Assembly: GCA_020746105.1 (NCBI GenBank) | Contig: JAJGST010000022.1 | Location: 1,456,276 to 1,520,275 of the forward strand | DNA length: 64,000 nucleotides | Direction: 5' to 3' | DNA from: Trogon surrucura | Lineage: Eukaryota > Chordata > Aves > Trogoniformes > Trogonidae | Shown here: piece by piece, positions 1 to 10,935 of the stretch | Layout: each line of letters begins with the position of its first letter | Position numbering within the stretch: position 1 is the first letter of the stretch | Position numbers and translations under genes: made by a program | The notes under the pieces: generated by a model | Databases searched by the model: none | Told to the model about the DNA's origin: nothing | What the model saw: the letters and a program-made list of their open reading frames with translations, nothing else

Positions 1-340
1 GTCCAGGGAAGTGGTGGAGTCACCATCTCTGGAGATATTTAAAAGATGTGTATATGTAGTGCTTAGGGACATGAACTGGTGAGGGACTTTTTAGGACTTT
101 GTAGAATGGCAGATAGTGGTAGGACTAGAGAGAATGGATGGAAGCTAGAGATGGATCGGTTTAGATAGGATGTTAGGAAGAAGTTCTTCACCATGAGGGT
201 GGTGAGACACTGGCACAGGTTGCCCAGAGAGATGGTGGAAGCCCCATCCCTGGAAGTTTTTAAGGCCACGCTGGATGGGGCTCTGAGCAGCCTGATCTAG
301 TGGGATATGTCCCTGCCCATGGTGAGGGGGTTGAAATTCT
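1..340 (+). mobile_element. CR1 LINE 3'-end fragments (two joined)
   Basis: Two CR1 3' ends sit head to tail. Bases 1 to about 74 match the 3' end of one CR1 subfamily. Bases 75 to 340 match the end of another, the one also seen at 45.5-45.77 kb, and cover the last reverse-transcriptase codons and the 3' UTR. Neither keeps a usable reading frame. The second ends against an ERVL fragment, the same neighbour combination as near 54.4 kb. Confidence 0.8.
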
Positions 341-690
341 ATAATTGGATGACATTAGGGTGTACTGTGCACTGGTGTCTACTTTTGAGGTTGTAACGTT
401 CCAGGTTATCAAATGCACACAGTCCAATAAACTCAGTTGTCCCTCTCCTTCACCTGGCTGGAGGCAGGACCCCTGTAATTTCGAGGGTAGCACTAATTGT
501 TGGCAGTTGGGTAGGTGTAGTTCATGGGGTTTACATAGTTTACAGGAATAGCATAGTTCACAGGAGTTGTGTGAACGACATTTACATTCCCCCTACGCAC
601 ATTTGGATCAGTGAATCATCTACTTGGACCAGAGAACTGCTCATAATAGACCGGAGCCGCCCTCCTCCTGGGAAAACTATGTTTTCTTTT
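338..690 (-). pseudogene. ERVL gag-pro fragment
   Basis: On the minus strand this stretch parallels the protease region of the ERVL provirus at 8.4-8.7 kb. It holds a degraded version of the segment around the aspartic-protease active site: the intact copy reads VDTGAQCTL, while this one reads VDTSAQYTL, so the catalytic-loop glycine is gone. It is a remnant of a third ERVL copy, bounded by CR1 on both sides, with no LTR attached. Confidence 0.6.
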
Positions 691-717
691 TGTTTTGTGT
701 TATAACTTATGTACTGA

Positions 718-2352
718 TGGGACATCTTATCCTTGGCGTTGTCTCTAGGCATATCAAGGATAAGAAGGTTATTAGGAGCAGTCAGCATGGCTTTGCCAAG
801 GGGAAGTCATGTTTGACCAACCTGATAGCCTTTTATGAAGACATAACCAGGTGGATGGATGAGGGCCGTGCAGTGGATGTGGTCTATCTGGATATCAGCA
901 AGGTCTTTGACACCGTCTCCCACAGCATCCTCATAGGTAAACTGAGGAAGTGTGGTCTGGATGATGGAGTAGTGAGGTGTGTCGCTAATTGGTTGAAGGG
1001 CAGAAGTCAGAAAATTGTAGTCCATGGGGCAGAGTCTAGTTGGAGGCCTGTGTCTAGTGGGGTCCCTCAGGGGTCAGTGCTCAGGCCGGCGCTTTTCAAT
1101 ATATTCATCAATGACCTGGATGAGGGATTAGAGAGCGTTGTCAGCAAGTTTGCTGATGACACGAAACTGGGAGGAGTGGTCGACTGTCGTTGTAGAGACG
1201 GACACGACACATCTGAGTGGTGATCAAAGTGGCTCAAAAATGGCTCCTTTATTATACAAAGGGTGTGCCTTTTATACATAGCCGTAGGTAGTAGAAGAAG
1301 GTAGCGTGGCCTTTGCCTATATGTTAAACACTTGTTGTTCAAGTTCTAATTGGTTAATACTGAGCAGCTTCCAGCTGGGCTCATCCCTCCGGATCTTGAG
1401 GGAGAAGGTTCCGCAAACGTGTCCAAACTCAGTACACACAACTTCCCATCTCAAGGGTACACTGGGAATTTGTCAAGTTCAATGTCTTCAACCCATGCCA
1501 GGTTTTCAGCAGTCCAGCTGCCATCCCCCACAATCAACACGCCAGAAGGCTGTGCTGCCATTCAGAGAGACCTGGACAGGCTGGAGGGCTGGGGAGGGAG
1601 AAATCTGATGAAGTTTAACGAGGGCAAGTGTAGAGTTTTGCACTTGGGAAAGAATAACCCCATGTGCCAGTATAGGCTGGGGACTCCCCTGCTGGAGAGC
1701 AACGCAGGGGAAAGGGACCTGGGGGTTCTAGTGGACAGCAGGATGACCATGAGCCAGCAATGTGCCCTCGTGGCCAAGAAGGCCAATGGCATCCTGGGGT
1801 GTATTAGAAGGGGAGTAGCAAGTAGGTCGAGAGAGGTCTTCCTGCCCCTCTACTCTGCCCTGGTGAGGCTCCATCTGGAATATTGTGTCCAGTTCTGGGC
1901 CCCTCAGCTCAAGAGGGACAGGGAGCTGCTTGAGAGAGTCCAGCATAGAGCCACAAAGATGGTGAAGGGAGTGGAGCATCTCCATTATGAGGAAAGGCTG
2001 AAGGAGCTGGGTCTCTTTAGCTTGGAGAAGAGGAGACTGAGGGGTGATCTCATTAATGTTTATAAATATGTCAAGGGGGAGTGTCAGGAGGACGGTGCCA
2101 GGCTCTTCTCAGTGATGTCCAATGACAGGACAAGGGGCAATGGATACAAGCTGGAATAAAATATTAGAAAAAACTCTTTCATTGTGAGCAGTGGAACAGG
2201 TTGCCTAGGGAGGTTGTGGAATCTCCTTCTCTGGAGATATTCAAAACCCACCTGGACGCGTTCCTGTGCGATCTACTGTAGGTGATCCTGGTCTGGCAGG
2301 TGGTTGGACTAGATGATTATTTGAGGTCCCTTCCAACCCCTAACATTCTGTG
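718..2352 (+). pseudogene. CR1 ORF2 reverse transcriptase, split by LTR C
   Basis: A 5'-truncated CR1 starting inside the RT domain. Readable motifs include the [12 protein letters not shown] block, the [10 protein letters not shown] block ([10 protein letters not shown] in better copies), [10 protein letters not shown] and FADDTKLGG, the RT active-site box. A 348-bp solo LTR (1185-1532) is inserted just after that box. The RT thumb and C-terminal region resume at about 1539 and run to a frame break near 2157. The 3' UTR ends at about 2352. The subfamily matches the copies at 35.3 and 47.5 kb rather than the younger copy at 15 kb. Confidence 0.9.
1185..1532 (-). mobile_element. Solo LTR, family C (348 bp)
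   Basis: The element begins TGTCGTTG and ends CCCCCACA on the plus strand. It is flanked by GTCGAC (1179-1184) and ATCAAC (1533-1538), a six-base target duplication with two differences. On the minus strand it carries TATAAAAGGC followed by AATAAAGG, so transcription would run leftward. A second copy of exactly the same length lies at 61337-61684 with a perfect six-base duplication, which fixes the ends. Six-base duplications fit alpha/beta-like (ERVK-type) integrases. Confidence 0.85.
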
Positions 2353-2355
2353 ATA

Positions 2356-3319
2356 CTTGTGCCTCTAAGGCAGAGGTAGGTTTTCCATCGCACTACTCAT
2401 GCCATCTCTATGCTCACACAAAAAATACCACAGGGTACCTCCTGACATGTTCTGTTTGTCTTTAGCTAGTCTTGCTGTTTTTCCAGTTGATGGCGTCAAC
2501 AGAAAGGACACAGACACCACCAACAGAGTAGGCTTATTTTACTGTTTGTTTCAAGATATTACTAAAATAAGGCAATGCAGTTAGTTAAAACAATAAGCTT
2601 ATCATACTCTAGTTTTGAGCAGCAGGGAGAATAAGCAGGGTAATGCACCTTATCATTACTACATACAGTTAGCTATAGTGATTAAGAAAGATACATCATG
2701 ACTTGCCCTAATACTTTACCATCATCCAGATCCACAGTTGCTGGGGAGCCCCGGTTGCAGTAAGGATTTGGAGAGCCTGTCCTGGTAACTGGGGGGTCCT
2801 ACGCAGTGTGTCCACTCGTAGGTGAGGTCCTCAAAGGCACTGCAAGATAGTCCAGCTTTTTATAGTATTGAATAAACAAGTCTGCATAACTTCAAATGCA
2901 GAAACATATGATATCACCCTCCCTGCTGGATTCCTAGTGAGGGCTAAAGGAGGAATGCAAAGGAATTTCTCTATCTATGTTGGTCCAAGGGCATTTCTTT
3001 ATCTATTTGGGCTTTAAACACATATTTCTCAACAAGACCAGAAATCTGGTCTCACAGACTTGCAACATGCCTCTAAATAAAGAAAGAGACGTCCAGTTTC
3101 ATGTCCTTGCACCTGGCCTCTAAATAAAGAAAGATCATTCTGCTGGTTACACAGCAAAGCTTTTATAAATTGGCATAAATATATATATTCATACTAAAAT
3201 AGTTTAATAATACATTACATATGCAATTAATACTATGTGCAATTAATACTATATATATTAGATATATTGTTGGGTTGTGAGGTTTATCTACAGGTCAGCT
3301 TTAGTTCAGGGCCTACTGT
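2356..3319. repeat. AT-rich interspersed repeat, family X (LTR-like)
   Basis: No coding potential. The part from about 2930 to 3319 recurs at 45.79-46.16 kb in the same orientation and at 14.44-14.67 kb inverted. Shared blocks include the AGCAAAGCTTTTATA segment, an alternating AT stretch with repeated ATTAATACTAT, and the TTCAGGGCCTA end. A shorter related block sits inside the LTR-A provirus at 12.24-12.35 kb. Bases near 2850-2870 give TATAAAAAGC on the minus strand, so this could be an LTR or ERV 3' region. Ends are not resolved. ERVL1 is inserted into its right end. Confidence 0.5.
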
Positions 3320-3927
3320 TGTGGTGGTTTGGTCCTGGCTGGAGGCCAGGAGCTCACCAAAGCCACTCTGCCACTCCCCTTTTTAGATGGACAGGGGAGA
3401 GGTAAGATGTAACAAGAGGCCCATGGGTAAAGATAAAAAGCAGTTTAATGCAGGAATAGCAAGTGCTGCTAGCGGAAGCAAAGCAGAACAGAACAAAGAT
3501 TATTCTCTACTTCCCATTGGCGGGCAATGTCCGGCCGCTTTCCCAGGAAGCGGCGCTCCAACACGCGTAACGGTTGCTCCGGAGGACAAACACAAAGAGC
3601 GAATGCCCCTCCACTTCCCTCTGCCTTCTCGCTTTTATATCTGAGCTGATGTCATATGGTATGGAATACCCCTTTGGTCAGTTTGGGTCAGCTGGCCCGG
3701 CTGTATCCCCTCCCAAGATGTTGCTCACGCCCAAACTACTGTTGGGAGAACGTTGGAAAAAAAAAACCAAAAAAAACCCGCACAGCCTCGGTGCTGTGTG
3801 AGCACTGCTTAGCAGTAGCCAAAACACTGGGATGCTATCAACACCCTTCTAGCTACCGCTCCAAGAAACACAGTGCTGAGGGAGCTTCTGTGGGAAGATT
3901 AACTCCAACTCAGTCTGACCCAATACA
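3320..3927 (-). repeat. ERVL1 3' LTR
   Basis: 608 bp, running TGTATTGG to ACCACCACA on the minus strand. A TATATAAAAGC-type promoter lies on the minus strand at 3631-3640, and a degraded CRE (TGATGTCA) at 3647-3654. It matches the 5' LTR at 13014-13610 along its length, with several small indels. Confidence 0.9.
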
Positions 3928-3945
3928 ATCTCCACCCCTTATTCC
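3928..3945 (-). promoter_or_regulatory. ERVL1 polypurine tract
   Basis: Immediately upstream of the 3' LTR in element sense, the minus strand reads AATAAGGGGTGGAGAT. This is a purine-rich run at the place where plus-strand DNA priming occurs. Position and composition are the only evidence. Confidence 0.65.
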
Positions 3946-4246
3946 ATACCATTTGAGTCATGCTCAGGTCTCACATGTTTAGATCATCTTAATATTTAAC
4001 GTGCATATTTCTCCAGTCCCTCAACAGAGAGATGCTTCTCTTCCACTCTATGCTTTTCTTTCACTACTTTAGATCTTACTTGGGCCGCATCCATAGCATG
4101 CAGGTCAGGAAAAGCAGCACATCCAACCGTTGGGCACCAACACCAGTTTGGTTTGGGTCGCCACTGCGTTCTTCTTGTTCCTTCTGAAACTCACTCTTCA
4201 TCAGTTCAGGTCGTCACTTCTTACAAGACACAACTCACATACCAGA

Positions 4247-5135
4247 TTACTTTTCCCCCAAGGTTAAATCACCTTGAGGCACACATCGGGTTTCCCCATC
4301 TTCCCGCATTACCCACCAAGTACACCCAGGTCCTTGAGCAAAGACAATCCCACGAATGGGTTTGCCTTTTCCCATGGGAGGAGCAACCCACACTGCCTTC
4401 CCCAGCCACCTTCCCATGTGCACTACGGGGACCTTATCTCCTCCTACAGTATGTAGAGGTTCTGTTTGGGCAGAACCTGGACGGTTAGCAGATCCTCTAG
4501 AGTTAACCAGCCAAGTGGCTTCTGCTAAATTTGCATCCCAGTGCTTCCATGTCCCATGACCCAATGCCCTCAGCATAGTCTTTAACAGTCCATTGTATCT
4601 TTCAATCTTTCCAGATGCTTCTGGATGATAGGGGATGTGATACACCCACTCAATGCCGTGTTTCTTGGCCCAGGAATTGATGAGATTATTTCGGAAATGA
4701 GTCCCATTGTCTGATTCAATTCTTTCTGGAGTACCACAAAATTTGCCTTTCCAGGTCTAAGATGGTTTTTTGGACAGTGGCATGGTTTACAGGATATGTC
4801 TCAAGCCAACCAGTCATTCCTTCTACAATGGTGAGTATGTAGCGCTTGTTTTGGCGTGTTCGTGGCAGCAGTCCCATTTAGTCAATTTGCCAGGCCTCAC
4901 CATAGTGAAAACCCAGCCACCGCCCTCTGCTCCAGGGAGACTTTTCTCTTGTGGCTCGCTTGATTGAAGCACATATCTCACATTCATGAGTGACCTGTTC
5001 AATGGCCTCCATGGTCAGGTCCACCCCTCGATCACGAGCCCATCTGTATGTAGCGTCTCTCCCTAGATGTCCTGATGTTTCATGGGCCCATCGAGCTACA
5101 AACAGCTCACCCTTACGTTCCCAGTCCAGGTCCAA
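4247..5135 (-). pseudogene. ERVL1 integrase
   Basis: The integrase inserts retroviral DNA into host DNA. The N-terminal zinc-binding module is visible at about 5135-4960: an H-x3-H pair in WAHETSGHLG and a C-x2-C pair in CEICASIK. The core starts at GEAWQID, whose D is the likely first catalytic acid, near 4880. A broken stretch follows (about 4880-4650). The last part (4645-4247) has YHPEASGKIERYN, with the expected catalytic glutamate in IERYN, and a C-terminal end rich in W and G. A frame change or stop separates the two pieces, so no active enzyme is encoded. Nothing env-like follows before the purine tract. Confidence 0.85.
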
Positions 5136-5329
5136 CTGAGCTATTTTGATTTTTGCAGCCTTGTCTACTTGGTCATTATTTCAATGTTCTTCGGTGACGC
5201 GGCTTTTGGGCACATGAGCATCTACATGATGCACCTTCAGAGTCATGTTTTCTATTCGAGTAGCAATATCTTGCCACAATGCAGCCGCCCAGATGGGTTT
5301 ACCCCTGCGCTACCAGTTGGTCTTCTTCC

Positions 5330-5597
5330 ACTGCTGTAACCACCCCCACAGGGCATTAGCCACCATCCAGGAATCAATATAGAGTACTGGTCACTTTTCT
5401 CATTCAGCAATCATCAGGGCTAGTTGGATGGCTTTCACCTCTGCAAATTGACTTGACTCGCCTTTTCCTTCAGTGACCTCCACAACTTGTCGTGTGGGAC
5501 TCCACACAGCAGTTTTCCACCTCCGATGGTTCCCTATCACACGGCAGGATCCATCAGTAAACAAAGCATAGCATCGTTCATTCTCTGGTAGTTCATT
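5330..5597 (-). pseudogene. ERVL1 RNase H domain
   Basis: The frame of the RT ORF continues past a TAG stop (5598-5600) into an RNase H domain. All three expected acidic blocks are readable: LFTDGS, SQFAEVKAIQLAL and VLYIDSW. Two further in-frame stops lie between the second and third blocks. RNase H removes the RNA strand during reverse transcription. The stops make this copy defective. Confidence 0.8.
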
Positions 5598-7154
5598 CTA
5601 TGGTGGTGCCTCTTGGGCACGAACCACCTTCACAGGCACTGCACCAAAATCTCTGCCGTCTGGCCAGTCCATGATCTCTTCCAGGATTCCTGGGTGATTG
5701 GATTTTCCCAGTCGAGCTCGTTGTGTGATCAATGCTACCCACTTACTCCATGTAGCACTAGTTGCATGATGGGTAGAGGGGATATTCCCCCTGAACATCC
5801 AGTGCAACACAGGCAGCCGGGGTGCCAAGAGGAGGGATGCCTCTGTACCAACCACTTCTGAAGCAGCTCGAACTCCCTCGTATGCTGCCAGAATCTCCTT
5901 CTCGGTTGGGGTATAGTTGGCTTCTGAACCTCTGTATCCCCTGCTCCAAAATCCTAAAGGTCGACCTCGGGTTTCTCCTGATGTCCTTTGCCAGAGACTC
6001 CAAGTGAGACCATACTCCCCAGCTGCACTGTAAAGTATATTTTGCACTGATGGTCCTGTCCGGATAGGCCCAAGTGCCACTGCACGAGTTGTTTTCTGTT
6101 TCATCTGCTTGAAGGCTTGTTGTTGTTCAGGGCCCCACTCAAAATCATTCTTCTTTTGAGTCACTCGGAAAAGAGGTCTCACAAGCTGACTGTAACCTGG
6201 AATGTGCATCCTCCAAAACCCCACAAGGCCTAAGAAAGCTTGTGTTTCTTTCTTGCTAGCTGATGGGGACATAGTCGCAATTTTATCAACTACATCCATA
6301 GGCATGTGACGGCGTCCATCCTGCCATTTTATTCCTAAAAACTCAATCTCTTGTGCAGGTCCCTTGACCTTGCTTTTCTTTATAGCGAAGTCAGCCTTCA
6401 GAAGAATTTCAATTATTCTTTTTCTCTTTTCAAACACCTCTTCCGCCGTACTGCCCCACACAATGATGTCATTAATGTATTGTAGATGTTCAGGAGCATC
6501 ACCTTTTTCCAGTGCAGTTTGGATCAGTCCATGACAGATGGTGGAGCTATGCTTCCACCCCTGGGGTAGTCGATTCCACGTGTATTGAACACCCCTCCAG
6601 GTGAAAGCAAACTGTGGCCTGCACTCTACTGCCAAAAGAATGGAGAAAACCGCATCGGCAATGTCAATTGTAGCATACCACCTGACTGTCTTTGACTCCA
6701 GTTCATACTGGAGCTCCAACATATCTGGTACAGCAGCATTCAATGGTGGTGTCACTTCATTCAGGTCACCATAGTCCATGGTTAGCCTCCACCCTCCATC
6801 AGACATTTGCACCGGCCATATGGGACTATTAAAAGGTGAGTGTGTCTTGCTGATCACTCCCTGGGTTTCCAGCTGATGAATCAGCTCATGGATGGGAGCT
6901 AGGGAGTCTCGATTTGTGCGATACTGCTGCTGGGGTACTGTCCTGGTAGCAACTGGCACCTGCTGTTCTTCAACTTGCATCAGTCCTACAATGAAGGGAT
7001 CTTCTGAGAGGCCAGGCAGGGTAGACAGTTGTTTGATCTTCTCTGTAGTCACGGTAGCCACACCAAAAGCCCATCGGTAGCCCTTTGGGTCCTTGAAATA
7101 CCCTCTCCTGAGGAAGTCTATGCCAAGAATACAAGGGGCCTCTGGGCCAGTCAC
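5598..7154 (-). pseudogene. ERVL1 pol: protease C-terminus and reverse transcriptase
   Basis: A 518-codon open frame. Residues 1 to about 35 are the end of the aspartic protease, with the ILGIDFL block. After a linker comes the RT: LETQGVISKTHSPFNSPIWP, LTMDYGDLNEV, WYATIDIADAVFSI, FAFTWRGVQYTWNRLPQGW, then the active-site box, then thumb and connection with FLGLVGFWRMHIPGYS. In the active-site box the expected Y-x-D-D reads YIND: the first aspartate codon (6471-6473) is AAT, so catalysis should be lost even though the frame is open. The homologous fragment near 46.8 kb keeps YIDD. The N-terminal half of the protease is cut off by the CR1 at 7170-8321. Confidence 0.9.
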
Positions 7155-7169
7155 AACAGGGTGCTTTTC

Positions 7170-8321
7170 ATAGAATCATAGAATCATAGAATGTTAGGGA
7201 TTGGAAGGGACCTCGAAAGATCATCAAGTCCAATCCCCCTGCCAGAGCAGGAATGCCTAGACTATGCCACACAGGAACGTGTCCAGGCAGGTCTTGAATG
7301 TCTCCAGAGAAGGAGACTCCACAGCCTCTCTGGGCAGCCTGTTCCAGGGCTCCGTCACCCTCACTGAGAAGAAGTTTCTTCTCGAGTTTAAGCGGAACCT
7401 CTTATGTTCCAGTTTCAGCCCATTACCCCTTGTCCTATCAGTGGTTGTCACCGAGAAGAGCCTGGCTCCATCCTCGTGACACTCACCCTTGATATATTTG
7501 TAAACATTAATGAGGTCACCCCTCAGCCTCCTCTTCTCCAAACTAAAGAGCCCCAGCTCCTTCAGCCTTTTCTCATAAGGGAGATGCTCCACTCCCTTAA
7601 TCATCCTAGTTGCCCTGTGCTGGACTCTCTCCAGCAGTTCCCTGTCTTTCTTGAGCTGAGGGGCCCAGAACTGGACACAGTATTCCAGATGGGGTCTCAC
7701 CAGGGCAGAGTAGAGGGGAAGGAGAACCTCTCTCGACCTACTAACCACCCCCCTTCTAATACACCCCAGGATGCCATTGGCCTTCCTGGTCACAAGGGCA
7801 CACTGCTGGCTCATGGTCATCCTGCTGTCCACCAAGACTCCCAGGTCCCTTTCCCCTACACTACTCTCTAATAAGTCATTCCCCAACTTATACTGGAACC
7901 TGGGGTTGTTCCTACCCAGATGCAAGACCCTACATTTACCCTTGTTATATTTCATTAAATTTTTCCCCGCCCAACGCTCCAGCCTGTCCAGGTCTCGCTG
8001 GATGGCAGCACAGCCTTCTGGTGTGTCAGCCACTCCTCCCAGCTTGGTGTCATCAGCAAATTTGCTGATAGTACTCTCTAGTCCCTCATCCAAGTCATCG
8101 ATGAATATATTGAATAATACTGGTCCCAGTACCGACCCTTGAGGGACTCCACTGGATACAGGCCTCCAACCAGACTCTGCCCCATTGACCAAAACTCTTT
8201 GGCTTCTTCCCCTCAGCCAGTTCACAGTCCACCTCACTACCCGAGAGTCTAGACCACACTTCTGCAATTTAGCAGCAAGGATGCTGTGGGAGACTGTGTC
8301 AAATGCTTTACTGAAGTCAAG
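7170..8321 (-). mobile_element. CR1 LINE nested in ERVL1 protease
   Basis: A 5'-truncated CR1 of the young subfamily, with three ATTCTATG-type tail units at its 3' end (7170-7190). TTTTC occurs on both sides (7165-7169 and 8322-8326), a likely five-base target duplication. It carries the second half of ORF2 without a stop, from the [10 protein letters not shown] block through [15 protein letters not shown] and FADDTKLGG to the C-terminus at 7257. The EN domain and the first RT blocks are missing, so it cannot move itself. It separates the ERVL1 protease active site from its C-terminal part. Confidence 0.93.
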
Positions 8322-8326
8322 TTTTC

Positions 8327-8740
8327 CCACTTGTCCCCTGTTAAACTCACATCAGCCTCCAGCACAGATAATTCTTGGCATCCTCCTGTTACTCCTGAAA
8401 TCCAAACAGGTTTTGAGCCTCTATGTCTTGATGGTACTAATGTACACTGCGCACCGGTGTCCACCAACGCTTTATACTTCTGTGGGTCCGATGTGCCAGG
8501 CCATCGAATCCACACAGTCCAGTATACTTGGTCATCCCTGTCCTTCTCCTGGCCGAAAGCAGGGACCCTCTATTCCTGATCCTCATTAGAACATTCACTG
8601 GGTAATCTTTGCCGTGACAGACCAGAAGTCCCCTCATCAGGATCAAGGGACATGACTTCAATTCTTCTTTGTCTGGGAGATCACTGATTATCTTCCTGAG
8701 TCCCCACAGCAACTACACTGACTGCCTTCTTGTATGTCAC
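8327..8740 (-). pseudogene. ERVL1 protease, N-terminal part
   Basis: The aspartic protease cleaves the Gag-Pol precursor. The active-site loop is intact: YKALVDTGAQCTLVPS at about 8470-8430. It is preceded by VWIRWPGTSD and followed by ISGVTGG. The coding run ends at the CR1 insertion and its continuation is the start of the ORF at 7154. A stop lies upstream near 8580. Similar but more decayed copies are at 338-690 and 50.7-51.1 kb. Confidence 0.8.
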
Positions 8741-10025
8741 CTTCTTAAGTGCTGTCTTTCAGTTCATGCACACTGGCTTCCAGCTTAGAAGTAGATTCAC
8801 CATCCCACTTCCTCATGTCCTCCCCTTGATCATGCAGGAAAAAACAGAGTACTCCACATGACATATGCCTGGGGCTTCCTTTTCCTCTGACTGATACAGG
8901 AAAAAACTGGTTTCTTGGAGTACTCCTGGCAGTTGATGCCTTGGCCCGCAGGGATGAGGAGATGCGGAGATTGTCTTCAAAGTTTTGTAGTCAAGAAGAC
9001 ACTTTTTCCACAGTTGCTATATCCTTATCTGTGCAATATATCATTGCCAAGTTGTTGGAATATGACTCTGGAGCGCCCTGAATCACCTTTCTCCACATGG
9101 CCCGTGTGCACAAGACATCCTCTGGATCTTTAGGGGCTTCTTCACCATCTAGATCACTGTAGATGACTTCCAACACTCCTAGTTCTCTTAGGTACTGGAT
9201 GCCTTCATCTGCAGTAGTCCATTTTCCTTGGAAATTTGAAAGATCTTCCTTGAATGGATATCTTGCCCTTACACTTGAGAGGAGCCGTTTCCAAAGATTG
9301 CAAATATCTGCTTCCTTTCCAATTCCTTTTTCAATTCCCCGATCCCTAGCAAGGGATCCCAGTTGCTGGGCTTCTCCACCATCTAGTTGCTGACTGTCAG
9401 CCCCGCTATGCCAGCATCGGAGCAGCCAGGCAGAAATCCGCTCACCAGGCTGGCGGCTGTAATCTTTCCTCATATCTCAGAGTTCTGATGAGGTCAGGGA
9501 CCGGGTAGTTTCTGCTTCTTGTTTGATTTCTTTCACTCTTCCCGATTCCCCAGTCAGAGGTTTAATTTCTTGATCAGGCTGCTCCTCTTCTTCCTCCCTT
9601 ACTAATCGGCCATATGGAGCTGTTGACTTTCTTGTCCACTTTTTTGTCTTCACTACTGGGTCAATTACTGTAGTCGTTGTTTGAGTTCCTGTCTCAACCA
9701 TGGTGTCTTCAGCTGAAGTTTGGGTGCCTGCCTCAACCACTGCCCTTTAAGAATACTGAACTGTGGCTCGATAGGCACAGGCTAAGCCCCAGTACAACGC
9801 TAGGAGTTGCTGGTTTTCATTGGGGTAGGTGAGGCACCCTTCTATCAGGTGGCGTGTCAATTTAGTAGGGTCTCTTGCCTGTTCGGGGGTGATATCCCAG
9901 GCTATGGGAGGTGATAAGCGTCCTAGGAATCTGCCCAAGTCCTTCCACGTACCCTGCCACCCAGGGACCGGCCGTTTCAAGGCACACTTCAGTACGTCCT
10001 CACACAAAGATTGTCTCCTCTTATA
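8741..10025 (-). pseudogene. ERVL1 gag
   Basis: Gag would build the particle. From about 10025 leftward one reading frame runs with in-frame stops at 9747-9749 (TAA), 9477-9479 (TGA) and near 8990. The first part has PVPGWQGTWKDLGRFL and YWGLACAYRA. The middle is acidic and carries two GTQT motifs (near 9730 and 9690). The third has a PGERISAWLLRCW block and a capsid-like helical stretch to 8991. The end near 8850 is poor in cysteine and shows no clean zinc knuckle. The copy at 53.6-54.4 kb preserves the same order, which supports calling this gag although it resembles well-known gags weakly. Confidence 0.7.
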
Positions 10026-10338
10026 TCAGGATGAAAACAGATTCCACAAAGCCCATAGTATACTAATAACATTAACTAGTAATGTCATAGAGCTTATGCA
10101 AGGATGAACAAGGACCCTGGGAGCCTCCATAATAAAGCCATTTACATCAATCTCATGTAGGCAGAGGGGAATATATTCCTTTACTCTATCCAAAAGATAG
10201 CTCCAGCCCTGCAGCAGGGCTGTAACCACTAGAACAAAACACATATTCATTGTTTGTCTTAACATGTTCTTAAGCAAAGCTAAACCAAATGATAAGCAAG
10301 TGCTACAAGAAAACTCCGTGTCCCGCACAGGAGCTTGC
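10026..10338 (-). pseudogene. ERVL1 hydrophobic leader ORF upstream of gag (interrupted)
   Basis: Between the PBS and gag the minus strand carries an open frame of roughly 110 codons when the nested provirus is disregarded. It starts just inside the PBS (about 12987-12929) and resumes at 10338, ending with TGA at 10026. The visible part has two hydrophobic segments, one around MCFVLVVTALLQGW and one around MTLLVNVISILWALW. I do not recognise the product. It could be a genuine pre-gag reading frame or chance openness. The second ERVL here does not extend far enough to compare. Confidence 0.4.
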
Positions 10339-10739
10339 TGTAGAGGAATTTCTTGTGGAGCAGAGGTGCGGTATAACTTTAAAAGTGTGGACAACCCAGC
10401 GTAGGCCTAAACAAAGGCTCTGTCCTTGAAGCTGCCTTGGAACACAGGGAGGAGGAGGTTTTATCTGTTTTGTGAGAGCTTTGCGAGATGCTTGGCGGGA
10501 GGTGCTGGCCCCGGGGGGAGAAGAGGGGGCGAGAGCCGCCTGCATAGTGGAATGGCACTACCCAATAAAATGCTGGCGCGTGTAAACCTGTAACTGACCA
10601 ACTCGGTTAAGGGGCAGGCGCGGGGACACTGCTGAACTGTATATATTGAGCTGTCCGGAGCAATAAAGGGAGGATGATCTGTAGCCATATTGGTGTGATG
10701 ATCGTTAACTTGGCCGGCTCTCCGAAGGGACCCTCTTCA
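10339..10739 (+). repeat. LTR-A provirus 5' LTR
   Basis: 401 bp, TGTAGAGG to CCTCTTCA. A TGTATATATT promoter element lies at about 10638-10647 and AATAAA at 10662-10667, only about 20 bases downstream. The transcript start and poly(A) signal are thus close together and R should be short. Confidence 0.93.
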
Positions 10740-10741
10740 TC

Positions 10742-10759
10742 TGGCGCCTGAACAAGGGA
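10742..10759 (+). promoter_or_regulatory. LTR-A provirus primer binding site (Lys-type)
   Basis: Two bases after the LTR the sequence is TGGCGCCTGAACAAGGGA. The TGGCGCC start and GAAC core resemble sites complementary to a lysine tRNA 3' end, so tRNA-Lys priming is likely. Confidence 0.8.
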
Positions 10760-10921
10760 CCCTCTATGGACACTTAAATGCGGATTGCTTAAATGCGGGA
10801 AGACTCCGAAGCATCGGACGTGAGCCGATTTGGGAGCCGGAGAGCTGGAGGCAGGAGAGTTCCGAGTGTGACCAAAAGGGCACCGGAGACCAGAGCTTGA
10901 GCAACCGATCAAGCCCCTGCC

Positions 10922-10930
10922 AAGGTAAGA
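10922..10930 (+). promoter_or_regulatory. Candidate splice donor before gag
   Basis: CAAGGTAAGA just upstream of the gag ATG (10936) is a close match to the 5' splice-site consensus and lies where a retroviral leader donor for env mRNA is expected. Confidence 0.5.
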
Positions 10931-10935
10931 CCGCG

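Noticed and set aside
10026-10394. ORF beginning inside LTR A and running into ERVL1
   Set aside because: The first codons come from the nested LTR; only the part below 10338 belongs to ERVL1 and is described as such.
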